The position numbers and the translations under genes are program-made. This document shows, piece after piece, positions 63,449 to 64,000 of a DNA stretch of 64,000 nucleotides. The stretch is from Micromonospora polyrhachis (GTDB taxonomy: Bacteria; Actinomycetota; Actinomycetes; Mycobacteriales; Micromonosporaceae): contig NZ_JACHJW010000001.1 of assembly GCF_014203835.1 (NCBI RefSeq), positions 5,468,501 through 5,532,500 of the forward strand, read 5' to 3'. Position 1 is the stretch's first letter; each line of letters begins with the position of its first letter. The notes under the pieces are model-generated. The model had not been told where the DNA came from and made no database searches. It saw only the letters and a program-made list of their open reading frames with translations.

Positions 63449-63898
63449 ATGCCGACCACTCCGGTTCCGGCCCCCACAGTGCCGGCGCACATGCTGCCGC
63501 ACCGCACTCCGGCCCAACTGCTGGCAATCGCCCGTCAGGGGCTGGCCGAAGCCGCCCAGACCCGGCCCGACGGCCTGCGCTACGCCGCCGCCCACCTGGC
63601 CGCCCTGCGTGCCGCCGCAGCGATGCTCGCCGCGCGGGCCCGTCCCGCCCCCACCCGCCGAAACCGGGTCACCAGCGTCTGGGCGCTACTGGTCATCGTC
63701 GCCCCGGACCTGGGCGACTGGGCGAACTTCTTCGCCACCGGCGCGACCAAACGGGCCGCAGCCGAGGCCGGCATCCCCCGGGTGGTGACCGCCCGGGAAG
63801 CCGACGACCTGCTGCGCGCGGCCGAACAGTTCGTGGCGGTGGTTGAGGCAGCACTCGGCGTCGCCCACCAGCCCGCCCTCGACGGGCTGGCCGCCTGA
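63449..63898 (+). CDS. HEPN-domain protein of the SAV_6107 family
   Basis: 149 residues, helical: PAQLLAIARQGLAEAAQTRP, RYAAAHLAALRAAAAMLAAR, VAPDLGDWANFFATGATKRA and VTAREADDLLRAAEQFVAVV. This matches the HEPN_SAV_6107 family (PF18726) found near error-prone polymerase genes in actinomycetes. ATG at 63449 follows GGAGGAG with an 8-base spacer. The upstream LexA box suggests SOS induction. Its own role is unknown; the typical RxxxxH RNase motif of toxic HEPNs is not evident. Confidence 0.83.
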   Translation: MPTTPVPAPTVPAHMLPHRTPAQLLAIARQGLAEAAQTRPDGLRYAAAHLAALRAAAAMLAARARPAPTRRNRVTSVWALLVIVAPDLGDWANFFATGATKRAAAEAGIPRVVTAREADDLLRAAEQFVAVVEAALGVAHQPALDGLAA

Positions 63899-64000
63899 CC
63901 GGCTGCCGCTCGTACCCAAGCCGACGACGAAGACAGCACATCGGTCCATCGCCAACACGGTGGCCCGATCCAGGACAACCAGAACGATCCAGGTACGACG
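63899..64000. other. Right-edge stretch, no gene start visible
   Basis: About 100 bases after the HEPN stop with no supportable start codon; a downstream gene probably begins outside the window. Confidence 0.4.

Overview
The window looks like chromosomal DNA of a high-GC filamentous actinomycete, most probably Micromonosporaceae (Micromonospora/Salinispora-like). Reasons: very GC-rich codon use with many GTG starts, GTGA/ATGA overlaps between genes, actinobacterial families (PASTA kinase, SAV_6107-type HEPN, split lycopene cyclase, CruF/CruG), and a short AAGG-CCTT repeat. This placement is inference; no rRNA, tRNA or CRISPR array was seen.

Core block, 0.27-21.9 kb. The order class II DAHP synthase, PASTA kinase, Rv2175c-like DNA-binding protein, GT87 mannosyltransferase, polyprenyl synthase, metF matches the Mycobacterium tuberculosis locus Rv2178c-Rv2172c. 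Endonuclease IV is placed directly behind the kinase, and a two-subunit lycopene cyclase (crtYc/crtYd) is inserted next to Rv2175c. A phytoene-desaturase-type crtI lies at 18.3-19.8 kb. Between these are a CDP-alcohol phosphotransferase, a secreted polysaccharide deacetylase, a RidA/dehydrogenase pair facing a LysR regulator, and an aminoglycoside-phosphotransferase-fold protein.

Accessory block, 22-42.5 kb. It begins with three IS630-type elements in tandem (A-B-A', with A and A' inverted and nearly identical, each junction one TA). Next come an HflX-N-only gene, a membrane-anchored metallo-beta-lactamase-fold protein with its own TetR, a TetR/quinone-oxidoreductase pair, a frameshifted DddA-type deaminase toxin with an Imm1 immunity gene, a Nudix gene with an internal stop, MFS-half and EamA transporters with a GntR/UTRA regulator, and a divergent cassette (zinc-ribbon membrane microprotein, methyltransferase, GNAT, frameshifted EEP nuclease-fold protein). 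A membrane PemK-NPCBM fusion, a lipoprotein, a 409-bp IS3 derivative and a two-domain toxin (YwqJ deaminase plus Tox-PL) follow.

Envelope and pigment block, 42.6-62.8 kb. A PrsW-type protease operon, a methyltransferase and a flavin monooxygenase precede a five-gene exopolysaccharide operon (three GT4 glycosyltransferases, a flippase, a Wzy-like polymerase). A crtA-GNAT-cruF-cruG operon implies a hydroxylated, glycosylated carotenoid made with the crtYc/Yd, crtI and prenyl synthase genes elsewhere in the window; phytoene synthase is not present here. An EamA-YbaK-HD operon and a secreted subtilase with a SapA-like tail follow.

Right edge. A perfect actinobacterial LexA box precedes a HEPN (SAV_6107-type) gene, probably the start of an SOS-controlled operon that continues outside the window.
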